Source of the DNA: Meandrina meandrites
Taxonomy: Eukaryota > Cnidaria > Anthozoa > Scleractinia > Meandrinidae
Direction: 5' to 3'
Assembly (NCBI GenBank): GCA_963693305.1
Contig: OY855911.1
Location: 31,140,939-31,204,938, forward strand
Length of the DNA stretch: 64,000 nucleotides
Positions 25,201 to 35,575 of the stretch are shown here, in pieces. The notes under the pieces are model-generated. The model did no database searches. It was not told the origin of the DNA and saw only the letters and a program-made list of their open reading frames with translations. Numbering within the stretch: position 1 is the stretch's first letter; every line of letters starts with the position of its first letter. The position numbers were made by a program, and so were the translations under genes.

Positions 25201-28200
25201 AAGGCTGTATAACGGTGAGATTTTATGACGGTGCTCTAAAACACTAAGAAATTAAAAGGTTTTACATGGAAGTGAGAAGGCCTTATCAATCCCCTAATCT
25301 TTATGTGACATAACTGAACTGCATGGAAAGATTTCATGGTAGACGGTGTGTATGAAAATGATGAAGAAGGATGTGTAAGGAAAAGCACTAACTGGATGGC
25401 AAGTCTTATCTTCCCAAATCCTTCTAATTTCAGATGGTCTTAAAATACCTTCTTTTGAGCTATATAAAAGAGGTTTACATGCATGCTACCCTATTTCTTT
25501 AAGCTCTTTCTGTTCCTGGCAAAAGCGTTTCTCTAATTAAGAAAAAGAAAACATGTTCTGTGTTTCTATCGAGTTACATAAACACCAGTGGAAGTTTGGG
25601 AGAACGAGAAATGCTGTGGGAAAACGAGCCGAAAGGCGAGTGTTTCCACAGTTTTTCTAGTTCTCCCAAACTGCCACGAGTGTTTCTATAACTCGATAGA
25701 AATTTACGGGAAGACATGTTTTCTATTTCTTTTAGAAAACGCCGCCAGGAAAAAAAATTAAATCCTTCGTTTATTTTGAACATCAAAATGTAAATTCTCT
25801 TTGCTCACGCCATCATTACGTCAACAGCTTGTGCTAGTTCTGTGTTTCTATCGAGTTATAGAAGTATGGTTTTTAGCGCGCTTTCTTACAGGAGGTTTTC
25901 TAAATTGTGTCGGATGTATGTTACGAAATGTTGGACACGCCATCGGCTGGTGCAAAGGCCAATCAGAATGTTAGTTTTCATCATGACCAGTTTGCCATAA
26001 AACATTCTTACTTTTTCGATTCTAACAGGTGAGACCAGCGCGGGTAAGAGCAGTCTTATCAATCTCTTGTTGGATGACCGCGTTATGCCCATCAGCATCA
26101 TGCAAAGCACACACACCATCTGTGAAATATCCTATGCAGCAAAAAAAGAAGCGGTGATACACTTTTCTGAACATAGTAAGCCTCCCCTCAAGATAAGGGA
26201 AAGCAAGTTTGGCATGATTAAAGAGTACATTGAAAAATCGTTAGAAGATGAAAACTGGTGTAAGAGAATCGAGATCAAAATACCCAATCAACTCTTGAAG
26301 GTATGAACAGAATTTGCTTCTATACAAGATTTGGTTTACTGTTCTTTTAAATAAAGTAGGTCCTGGTAACGAAATGGCAATGGTAATATACATGAATATT
26401 ACACTGCTTTAATCTGTTTAAAAGGGGAGCAATGCTTATGAGTGTTGTAGAGATCCAGACTTCACGCAGATCTTTCAATTTTCTCCAGTCTGTAATCCTT
26501 TTCCATCCTAGCCATCGTTAGTCATTCTCCTTTCCTGTCATTAAAATACTGGTATTTTCACTTTTATCACCGTCACGTTCTTTGTTTACGTCCAGGGTGG
26601 TGTCGTGATTGTAGACAGCCCAGGTGTTTGTGATTCAGAGCAAGTTAGCAAGATAGTCCTGCAATATTTGCCACAGGCCTACGCTTTCATCTACGTCATC
26701 AACAGTCCAAATGCCGGTGGACTACAGGAAGACAGAGTAAGTTAAATAAAATGTTAAGCATGCGCGTTGAACTCATTTTGAGGGGTCATACACCTTATTC
26801 CAAAATGGCGGAAAATAAATTATTCTTTTGCCTATATGTTAATTGGCCCTCGTTGCCTCGTTTTAAGCCAAAGAATCTTTTGAATTCTGCAGGTAATGAG
26901 GGCCAATTAATATGAGGACAAAAGAACAAACTTATTTTCCGTCATTATGGAAAAAGGTATATTATGTTGTGCTCTTGGGCAGGCAGAACAGTTCACTCCT
27001 GTGCAGTGCCTCTCTGCGTCCTATAATACAAATAGGTGCAGCGAACTGTTGGGGGAAACCTGACAAAATGCTCGGAGGATTAGAACTATACCCATATCCA
27101 CAAAACCAGACTCCCGTTTGATTAAAACTTTTCTTGTGATTACTCTTAGCTTATTCGTATCCTCAAGGAATGGAGAAAACTCTACGAAGGAGAGAAGGGT
27201 TGTGGTATCACTGCCGGATCTGCCCTTTTTATCTGCAATAAGTGGGACGAAGTGAGAAAACAAACCAACCAAGGAGAAAGGGAAGCTCTCCAGGAACACA
27301 TCATTGAAAAACTCAGAGAGGAGATCCCCGAACTTGATGAAAAATCTCAAGTGATTAGAATGTCGGTGAAGAAAGCAGATGAAGTGCAGAAAAAGTTTAA
27401 CGTGATGCGGGATGATCTGAACGACCTCATCAACGGACTACAACATCTTCTGCCACTGTGTATCGAGAAGAAAACAAAATACTTCTACTGGTAAGATCAC
27501 TTCATTGACGGCATCAGCAACAGACACCTTTTGCGAAAAATATTTAACTTACTGACAGGTTACGTCTATATCAACTTATATATTTTCTTCTCTAATTTCT
27601 CTGTCCCTAAAACCAAGATAAACGATCTTTTTAGATTTAAATGAGGGCATATTTATGTCTTTAAAACTTTAGAAATCGCTTTGGAAAGTCAGTCGTTAAA
27701 AAACGTTTTGACTTTCCTGTGCCCTTCATGAAAAGAACAACTGCGGGTTATTTTTGAATTTCCTTGGTGAATCTAGATTGGGTCGTCGTCGGGAACATTC
27801 AGGTCGTCCAAAGAATCCTTCAAAGATATACGCTTCAACAGGGGTTCACTTTTTGTATAGTATAGAGCCATAAATTACTTGAGAGTTCTTAAAAGCTGAT
27901 TTTTGTTTATTCTTAACAGCTGGATTAGTGGTGAGCTCTGCAATTTGTTGGATCAAGCGAAAGGTGAAATGCGCAATGCCAAACGCAACGGGGAAGAACG
28001 ACTCAAAGCTCGCGAAGAACTTGAAGAGAAACTCGAAAATCTCAGACAAGGTACTCCAATCAGAGATATTGAAGACGCAATATCTAATCACATTAAACAC
28101 CTGTGTCAAAGCATGACATCTTACTTGCAATCGGACGACGTCAAGCAGAGGTTCTGTACATGGTCAGACAAGGACCTGCCGCACATTGACGATCGTCATA

Positions 28201-31200
28201 AAGCAAATGCCATAAAGATCAAGGAAATCTACAGCAGATGCATTGAAGAACGATTCCAGTGTTTTCTTCAGAACTGGGAAAACAGAGAAAAGCTTTTCAT
28301 GAAAGCACAAGCAGATCTCGAGAGGCGATTCCACCAAGGTTTCTGCGATTTTGAGAAGGACATCCGTGCCATTGACCGTGTACTCGTCGGTGAATCGGAG
28401 GATGAGTTTTTGCCTTTTGAGACTCGTCCAGGCAGACTATCCTTGCCCTCAGATCCAAGAGTGAAGAAATTCCTAGTGATGACTTTAGGAATTTTTATGC
28501 CAGTTTTAATTCCCGTTGGCCTGGCTGCAGGAGTTCTTTCTGCACCCGTATTTGGTTACCTGGTCGTCGAAAAGCATCTTAAGGAACGCAAGCTAATGAC
28601 CAGTTCCATTAAAGCCCTAACAGAATTGTCCACCGAGTTCCTTGAGGCTTTCATCCAACACGAAGTTCTCAATCACGTCCGAGAAAAATTCTCGGAGGAG
28701 ACGAATCATATTGCAAGCATTAAGAGATGCCATCAACAGCTAATTACCAAATATGAGCAAAGATGTAAGGATCTCACAAGAAGTGAGGATGAAGAAAGGG
28801 ATAATGAAACCCTGGAAAAGTACGGTCCGTTTTATGGGAGACTGCAGGAGATGAACCAAAACCTGATGTTTGATGCCATCCAAAATGGAATACAGGTGAT
28901 ATCTTGCCAGATAGATGCCAGAAGACTTCGTTACAACGAGAGGAACATACTGGGTGAAGGCACCTTTGGCACAGTCTTCAAAGGAAAATTCACACCTCCT
29001 GGGCATGGACGAAAACATGTTGCTGTCAAAAAGCTTAAAAAAACTCCACATGCATCAAATGTGGCCGCCTTCCTTCGAGAAGCAGACATGTTAAAGTAAG
29101 TATTTCTTGAAGTACTGAAATTAATACCAATCCCTATTAAAATATTGTACGAAATCCTCGATGAATTGAGTTTACGCAGTGCACTGATTTTCGTTTAGCT
29201 GTACCAAAAGGCAAAAGATGTCTTCTATTTGTTCAGAAGTTATGTATCTTTTATCACTGAAACGTGCCTCCCAGAATACTAAATCGATCTTCAATCATCT
29301 CATCTCATTCTTCTAATCATCTTATAAGAATTGTCTTATAGCTTGAAGTTGACCATGGAGGACCTTATAAAACATATAAAACCATATAAAACAACATTCT
29401 TGAGATTCCAAAAGGTAACCAACAGTAATCAGTTTATAAAACTTTCCAGAGTGCAATAAAGCATTCTGAAGCTGGTGGTGACTGAAGTCACTTCAAATTG
29501 TTCCCCTTGTCAAAGACACATATACGTTTAGGCCAGGCTACAAAGACATCTGATCAGTAGCGTGCTTTACTTGTACTTGTTGTTGCAAAGATAATGCCAA
29601 TATGACTATTCTTTACACAGCCAACTCGAGCACAAACACATAGTTGCCTTCTATGGAGTGGCCATGAACGTTCATTATAACAAACTGCTTTCCTTGGAAT
29701 TGGTTTTTGACTTCTGCACTGGAAGTCTCAAGAATCTTATCTTCAAAAACGAAAAGTGTATTCCTTGGAAGACTGCGAGCGCGGTGGCCGTCACACTTCA
29801 ATGGACCGAGCAAATTTTAGATGCGCTGGAGTTTATTCACGGCAAGAAGGTTGTTCACCGAGATCTCAAGCTGGACAACATTCTTGTGAGTTATCAAGCT
29901 GAAATAAAGTATAGCCGCTTAACACTTTTAACTTTAAGAATGTTCAGCATCTACAGGATATTTCTAATTAAATTGAAAGACCTTTTCGCTTAAATACCCT
30001 ATCCAGAAACTAAGGCCAAAACATGGCCCTAGTTTCTGAATTGTGGAACACTAAAAACATAATTTGTCAGTAGTTTCAAGATAAATTGACAACTCCAGGT
30101 ATACGCTGTAAGTAAATTTTCTTACGACTTGTTCGCCAAAACGTTACTCAGCAAACCACAGTTGAATTATGCAGCGTACTTGGGAAATCTCTCTCGTGCC
30201 ACATGTTAAGAGACGGTCTCTGTAATTTCGGTCTGGTCGATCTGGCTTGAAAAATAGATTTCGCTTGTTTCTTGCGTGTTGCAAGACTTTCATGTACTTG
30301 TAATAAAACCACAATCCGCTTGACCAGATTATTTATTTTTCCCGAGTTTTTAAGGATTTTCGGTTCACCCCAACGAGCGCCCGTAACGACCAATGTCAGC
30401 GCTTTAATTTACCACAACTTTCAAGATAAATTAAACAAAAACGAATAACTTTTGTACCAAACAAACACCACAGCCAGTTATATTATGTCTCTTTGATTTA
30501 TCACACCGACTTTCATGAGCCAGCAGCAAGACATTAACGACACTCCTATCACACACCTTGATGAAACACGCGAAAATGGATGACATTCAAACTTTATTTT
30601 TGAAAAAGTGCGACGGTCTATTTGAATCAAACCAACGCAGCCGTAAAGTTGATACATGAGACAATGTCACTACAGAAAGAAACCTTGCGTTCTCGTCTTA
30701 TTGAAATATTTATAGCTGTGCAAACTTGCCAAATTTCGACGATCGTCATGTTTGCTGCCATTTTGAGGTACTCGTCAGGACGAAGCGTTTCATCAACTTG
30801 CCTCGCAGGCGTATCTAAAACCATCAAAAATAAATAAAAAGTTAATATAAAGGCATTACAGTTCAAATGAAAAAGTTAAATCGTGTTTAAAAACGGAAAC
30901 TAGACTTACATTTCAATCATTTCTGGAGATGAAAGATAGGTCATCATTGTTCGAATTTCATTCGATGATTCCATAAGACATAACAGTATCTGACACGCAA
31001 ACTTCGACTCGATGTAGCGTTTGAATCAGGTAAAGGTAGTTACCTCGTAATTTCCCTTTCTTCCATGCGTACAGCGAAGTTGTTTTTACGACAAGCCGTC
31101 GAACATCGGCGAAGAAGCAAACGAACCGGTCATGTTTATCTATCGCTACATAGTTTATATATGGGGTATCGTATTGTACCGTACAGTGCCTCATTCGAGC

Positions 31201-32662
31201 CTCATACATGAAGTAGTGACCGCGAAGCCGGTTCTTCGGTTGTTGTACGACGTTCAACGTTTTGCAATGGAAAATCTTCGCTGTGTTCCAGCAAGGAAGG
31301 GAAAGGACGACGTTACTACCTTAACCTAATTCATATGCTACATCAGGTCAAAGTTTGCGTGTCAAATATTGTAATTTCTTGTGGAATCATCGAGTGAAAT
31401 TCGAACAATGATGACCTATCTTAGATCTCCACAAATGGTTGAAATGTAGGTCGAGTTTTCGTTTATAAACACGATTTTAACTCTCTCATTTGAACTGTAA
31501 TACATTTATATTGACTTTTTCTTTATTTCTGATGGTTTTAGATACATCTGTGAGGCAAGTTGATGAAACGCTTCGTCCTGACGAGTACCTCAAAATGGCG
31601 GCAAACATGAAGATCATCGAAATTTGGCAAGTTTGCACAGCTATAAATATTTCAATAAGACGAGACCACAAGGTTTCTTTCTGTAGTGACATTGACTCAT
31701 GTATGAACTTTACGGCTGTGTTGGTTTGATTCAAATAGACCAAAAATAAAGTTTGAATGTGATCCATTTTCGCGTGTTTCATCAAGGTGTGTGATAGGAG
31801 TGTCGTTAATGTCTTGCTGCTGGCTTGATTCGAACTCAATGTTCATGAAAGTCGGTGTGATAAATCAAAGAGACATAATATAACTGGCTGTTGTGTTTGT
31901 TTGGTATAGAAGTTATTCGGTTTTGTTTAATTCATCTTGAAAGTTGTGAAAAAACTCGAAAAAAATAAATGATCTGGTCAAGCGAATTGTGGTTTTATTA
32001 TAAGTACATGAAAGTCTTGCAACACACAAGAAATAAGCGAAATCTATTCTTCAAGCCAGACCGACCAGACCGAAATTACAGAGACCGTCTCTTAAATGTC
32101 CAATTACAGCTGAATTGCTTTATACATGTAACGACCGTACACTACAGAAGAGCGGAGGCCTTTTATGACTGTCGGCCATGCATAATTGCTTTATTATTTG
32201 TAACCTCGAAAAATTATTGAAGCTGATTCTATAAACACTTCGCAGATTTCAAGACACGGACACATCAAACTGGCAGACATGGGCTTGGCCAAGTACAAAG
32301 ACACAATCACGGGAACCGAATGTGGGACATTCTTCTACAAGGCGCCTGAAGTACACGAAGGCAAATCTTACTGCACGAAGGTTGACATTTACAGCTTCGG
32401 CCTCATCATGTGGGAGATGTGGTTCGGTAAAAGATTCTTCTCTGAACTGAGTCTAAGCCGGAGCGAATTCCTTCGAAGAATTTTACGGAATAATTATCGG
32501 CCTCAGACCCCGAGAAGAGATGAAAGATTCACACCCAATCCTCCTCCAACACAGTGGAATGAGCTCATGGCATCTTGTGGGCAAATCGAACCAAGCCTGC
32601 GACCAACGGCGACAGAATGTAAACACTTTATTAAGGAAATTAAACATCAATATGGAAAGTAG
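16220..32662 (+). CDS. Dynamin-like GTPase/protein kinase fusion (DSTYK-like), copy 1
   Basis: Eight exons: 16220-16399, 18469-18664, 26029-26300, 26596-26736, 27150-27490, 27920-29095, 29621-29885, 32246-32662 (TAG), joining in frame to 995 residues. The first ATG (MAQPNPRRAF) is shared with copy 3 and, with changes, copy 2. GTPase motifs: P-loop GETSAGKS (126-133), DSPG (223-226), NKWD (293-296), as in the dynamin superfamily. A helical, charged region (about 380-720) contains a hydrophobic stretch at 561-593. Kinase: glycine loop GEGTFG (722-727), VAVK lysine 747, HRDLKLDN (848-855, catalytic Asp 850), DMG in place of DFG (868-870), APE (890-892), DIYSFG. Best family match from memory is DSTYK (RIPK5). 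Likely cytosolic and membrane-associated. Compared with copy 2 it has a Lys before APE, and Gly where kinases have a conserved Trp near the end (ASCGQ against ASCWQ), so activity may be weakened. Intron 2 is 7.4 kb and full of transposon debris; intron 7 carries a 1.9 kb foldback element. An AATAAA lies far downstream at 33629. Confidence 0.9.
17480..17700. repeat. Interspersed repeat in intron 1 of copy 1
   Basis: 17520-17700 is the reverse complement of 42690-42850 in intron 3 of copy 2 (GAGCAGCAGGGTTTTATCAA, ACGAGGCGCAGCCGAGTGTT, TGCACTAATATTTA). It contains a weak foldback around GTTTTATCAACTTTAACACG. It is a non-coding element inserted independently in the two paralogues. Confidence 0.6.
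18826..19095 (+). mobile_element. Degenerate tRNA-derived SINE in intron 2 of copy 1
   Basis: A decayed copy of the 2050-2345 family: GGTGGCGTAATCGTTA, TTACTCTCTTTCTCTCCACC, TAACTAGCATCTCATCC. A truncated SINE head sits at the same intron position in copy 2 (about 39090), so the insertion probably preceded the gene duplication. Confidence 0.75.
19043..19331. repeat. Palindrome and GC-rich tract in intron 2 of copy 1
   Basis: 17-base perfect arms at 19143-19159 and 19163-19179 (TCTCGTGTCGTCATGAC) have a 3-base centre. Downstream, TTTTCCCGCCATGTCAA and GTTTGCTTTGTGAGGCCGC each occur twice, followed by a (GC/TG)-rich run GCGCGCGTGCGCGCG. No gene is present. Confidence 0.6.
19620..20015 (+). pseudogene. 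PIF/Harbinger transposase remnant
   Basis: In pieces of two frames, with stops and a frameshift, one reads GNINGTEIRPLLAGDSAYSL, then VVERAFGMLKVRWRIALKK and VLHNNC. These match the DDE transposase of Harbinger elements (GDSAYPL, VERAFG.LK.RWR, VLHN blocks). It is inactive, and lies within intron 2 of copy 1. Confidence 0.75.
20130..20500 (-). pseudogene. Myb/MADF-like protein remnant of the same Harbinger element
   Basis: The minus strand encodes a run with KKIKIWNDIYSSYKE, then QQVKKRQQNLEYEFKQ and GFPYFNIL. This is the trihelix/Myb-like DNA-binding protein that Harbinger elements carry beside the transposase. It is convergent with the transposase remnant and preceded by a frame-shifted upstream piece. 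Inactive. Confidence 0.6.
20521..25090. other. Transposon-rich part of intron 2 of copy 1, no gene
   Basis: No exon or recognised protein was found. About 23395-23575 and 24470-24625 are direct repeats of one another (ATCATAAATAATATGTG.TCTGTCATTTTG, CCTGTTCGCCATTT, AGACTAAA.ATTAT). From about 24890 the sequence aligns again with intron 2 of copy 2 (about 39965 on), so some 5.8 kb here has no counterpart in copy 2. Confidence 0.5.
25094..25170 (-). repeat. tRNA-like sequence, minus strand, degenerate
   Basis: On the minus strand, GTAGCTCAGTGGTAGAGC (D arm/A box) is followed by GTGGGTTCAAAAATCCCA (T arm/B box) at tRNA-like spacing, but the anticodon stem does not pair properly. It is probably a tRNA pseudogene or SINE head. 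No counterpart was noticed at this place in copy 2. Confidence 0.5.
25548..25722. mobile_element. Foldback MITE in intron 2 of copy 1
   Basis: Imperfect arms of about 80 bases (AAAACATGTTCTGTGTTTCT, TCTATCGAGTTA, GAAGTTTGGGAGAAC) face each other across a GAGCCGAAAGGCGAG loop. Intron 2 of copy 2 lacks it. The motif TGTTTCTATCGAGTTAT recurs at about 25840, so the element may extend to there. Confidence 0.7.
26791..26959. mobile_element. TA-flanked foldback MITE in intron 4 of copy 1
   Basis: The ends CACCTTATTCCAAAATGGCG and CATTATGGAAAAAGGTA are inverted, with arms of about 65 bases, flanked by TA at 26789-26790 and 26960-26961. The matching spot in intron 4 of copy 2 (about 43225) is an empty site reading GAGGGGTCGTTATGTTGTG. 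Confidence 0.8.
30210..32091. mobile_element. 1.9-kb foldback element with TTAA target duplication (piggyBac-like)
   Basis: The two halves are inverted repeats of one another over about 900 bases each (left 30210-31130, right 31230-32091). The ends GAGACGGTCTCTGTAATTTC and its complement are flanked by TTAA at 30206-30209 and 32092-32095. The left arm has a roughly 67-base insert near 30350-30415. No transposase is seen. Intron 7 of copy 2 (464 bases) has no such insertion, giving the empty site. TTAA targets are characteristic of piggyBac; the assignment is inferred from that alone. Confidence 0.8.
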
Positions 32663-33021
32663 GCCAGAGGATTTTTTAAATTTTATGCAAATATAGTAAT
32701 TACATTTAAATATCAGGAAGGTTGCCATTGAGTGCCATAGTCAACACACCGAAATCTCAGTTCACGTGCACCACTTTTAAACTTTTATTTTAATTCGTTC
32801 TAGTTTCTAATTAACCTACAGTTTCTTTTTCTTCTTAGGACTATAGGCATTGTCGATTGTTTCGTTTGGCTTATCATGAAGATTTTTGCAAATGGTGCAT
32901 GTCAAAGGTTTAAGTAGAATCTGTTACCCAGGCAGTTCGTCGTGTAACTTCTTGTAATTGGCTAACAGTACAAGCTATCCAGTGCTTGAAATTGTTTTCA
33001 TTATAAAACAGCTCTCCAGAC

Positions 33022-33183
33022 CTGTCTCGTCCCCAGGCATCGTTTTCAATTCGTCGGTTGAATGCGAGAAACAGGGAGCGCGGGGCTTAATGATTAGACG
33101 GTGAAACGCTTTCCGAATGTAACAGATCCACAGTTCCACACGCACCGAGCTCTAACCAAGGAGGGATCCTGGGGACGAGGCAG
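33022..33183. mobile_element. Short MITE with perfect 9-bp target duplication
   Basis: Terminal inverted repeats CTGTCTCGTCCCCAGG and CCTGGGGACGAGGCAG (one mismatch) are flanked by TCTCCAGAC at 33013-33021 and 33184-33192. A 9-base duplication suggests mobilisation by a Mutator-like transposase. It lies in the 3' flank of copy 1. Confidence 0.85.
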
Positions 33184-33234
33184 TCTCCAGACAACAACAA
33201 TACTCTTAGCTTGTGTTCTACTGGCATCAACCGG

Positions 33235-34700
33235 TGGTTTTGGTTGTTCTGTTAAAAAAAAAAACGCTTTCGGTCGGTTTGATCCACTCTTTCAACAGGC
33301 TTTAAACAGGGTTAAAAAGGTTTATTTGGTTGAAGTTTCCCAATAGAACATTTACTATTTTTGCTCAAAACGGTTCATCAATATAATCAATAATCCTATT
33401 GATCAACCGAACACGGTTTCCCCAATACAGCACGAAAAAACACGGCCAATCCAACCAACCGTTGTCTGAGATGTGTAAAGCTAGTTGCTACTTGCAAGGC
33501 ATTTGTAACAAACAAAAATGGCGCTTTTAGTTTAACACTGGGACCAATTCTCTAGTACAGACTAGCAGAAATTTTGTCACAAAATGTACCTTTGGTGGGA
33601 AACAAAACCGGGAACTTTTTTCGGTGTTAATAAAGCAAATGTGAGCAAACAACGGAACACAGTGACAACTTTGAACCTTTGCAGGTTTGGCGCATGAGAC
33701 AAATGGTGCATCTCAAATGTTAAGATTTTATTACAAGTTAAGATGCTACAATCACTCGTTGTATTATAAGATATCTTTTAGGAGACTAAAGACTATGGAA
33801 ATACTTGTCTCCACAGACATATTTTTTCTCATTCTGGTCTTCAATGCTACATTCTTTCTTTACATAAATTCGCTTCAAATTTGGCTTTTGTTACTGACTG
33901 TGTTTTATCAGTTACAATACGTTTATCTAAGGGGCTTTGTCATGGATTTTAACAAATATTTGAACAGCCAAAATTTATATATATGATATAGAACTGAATA
34001 ATGGGTCGCCTTTATTACCAATTGCTATATTAGAGAACTGAAACTGTTAACAAGCATCTTTGGCTGCGGATGGCTGCGGATGGCTTGAAAATGGTTTGCT
34101 ACTTGAAAAATTAGGACTAAACTTTTCAAGTTGTTTCCAACCTTTTTCTTTAAAAAAAAAACAATATTTTCGCCTTAGTTTGATTTCTATCCGCAAATTA
34201 AGGTCATATCTTCCTGTAGATGTTCAGAGATAATGTTTTTCATGGGTTAAGTTGCCTAACACTAATTTCAGAACAGTTTAGACCAAAAATCTGCGAAATA
34301 CCCGTGATGAAGCTCCTTTAAACAGAGGCAATGGGCTCCTCACAGAGAAAAGTGCACTCTATAACCGTAAGCAAATTAGATCGTAAGCTACATTAGCTCT
34401 ATCTAGCAATTTTTCCACGAGCGCGCGTTGGAAATAGGATGGTAGATTGTCAACGAAGCGCTTAGCGCCGTGTTGGCTATAATCATCTCATATGCAATAA
34501 GCGCGGTTGGAATAATTGGTCTTTGAAGACAACAACAAAAACGGTTAATCTTGCTAATTAAGTCCTGAAGACGTTATTTTTCTCACCATGTTTGTCGGAC
34601 ATGGTATAATGACTGATATCCAATGTCCGCGGCTTAAGTTAATCAAAACTTTGGAAATACATTATGCAATGTTCAAGTTTTTAATAAAATATTTTACCCT
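33235..34700. other. 3' flank of copy 1, no gene
   Basis: 33235-33600 aligns with 47636-47945 downstream of copy 2 (GTTAAAAAGGTTTATTTGGT, AATCCTATTGATCAACCGAA), so the duplicated unit includes this flank. From about 33600 to 34700 nothing was recognised. Confidence 0.5.
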
Positions 34701-34719
34701 TTTATTATTTCGTTCGATT

Positions 34720-35575
34720 CCTTGAGCTGCGCTACTGTTTCCAGTACGCCTTACCGTGGATTTAATCGCGCGCGTCAGCCAAAGAATATAACTTCAACTC
34801 GAGAAGGCGAATTTGCCACCCTGGACAAAGAAATATTACATCAGTGTGAACATTTCTACAGAAATCTTTATAAAGCCCGCATTGATGAACAACAATTCGA
34901 ACCCTCGTATATTTTGTTGAAGACAGTACAGTAAACATTTAAAGCGCAGATGAAAAAGAAAGCTCTGAGGGTTTAATAAGCAAGGGAGTGCCTAGAAGCA
35001 TTAAAAAGGAAAGAACCAGATAAAACACCAGGCTCGGAGGTACCCTAGCCGAATTTACAAAGTCTTCTGGAGTGATATTTCTGAATACGTAGTGAGCTCA
35101 ATTAACTTTGCGTACCAACACGAAAAGTTCTCAATGTCTCAAACACGAGGAATAATTCCAAAAATAGATACAGAACCATCCCTTATTAAAAACTGGCTCT
35201 CAATTACCTTACTTATTGCGATTATAAGATTGCGGCTAAAACTCTTGCTAATCGGCTCAAGAGAGTTCTACCAAAGCTGGTAAACAGCTAATAAACCCGC
35301 CCTTCATGAAGGGCGGGTTTATTAGAGAAAACATTTAGACTAATTGATGGAATCATAAATTTCGCTGCCGCTAAAAACACTCCTGGATTGTTACTTTTTT
35401 AGACTTCGAGAAAGCGAATGATACCGCGGAAAAAGGCGTTTGAATTGTTCAATTTTGGTCTCTCGATAATTAAGTGGATTATATCTGCTATAACAATATT
35501 GAAAGCTGCGTCCTAAACAACGGATAGTCCACCGAGTTTTTTCAATTGAAAGGGAAGTTTCCGTGGTTTGAGGGC
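34720..35575 (+). pseudogene. LINE reverse-transcriptase remnant
   Basis: In broken frames one reads a segment ending ILHQCEHFYRNLYKARID, then YKVFWSDISEYVVSSINFAY and QHEKFSMSQTRGIIPKIDTE, then NWLSIT and LLFLDFEKA-like pieces. These are blocks of a non-LTR (L1/Tx1-type) reverse transcriptase. Stops and frameshifts are frequent. It lies between copies 1 and 2. Confidence 0.7.
35288..35325. repeat. 38-bp perfect palindrome inside the LINE remnant
   Basis: CTAATAAACCCGCCCTTCA followed directly by its complement, with no spacer. It falls where the reverse-transcriptase reading would be expected to code for the conserved GFI-GR block. Confidence 0.95.

Noticed and set aside
27903..29099. 398-codon open frame as a separate gene
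   Set aside because: It is exon 6 of copy 1 with a few intron codons in front. The true exon starts at 27920 after an AG acceptor, and the neighbouring exons continue the protein.
31490..31839. Overlapping open frames of 79-117 codons on both strands
   Set aside because: They lie in the arms of the foldback element and mirror each other (30622-30866 against 31486-31839). They match no known protein and are explained by the inverted repeat.
33687..33986. 99-codon open frame rich in hydrophobic residues
   Set aside because: AT-rich chance frame without splice context, not conserved downstream of copy 2.
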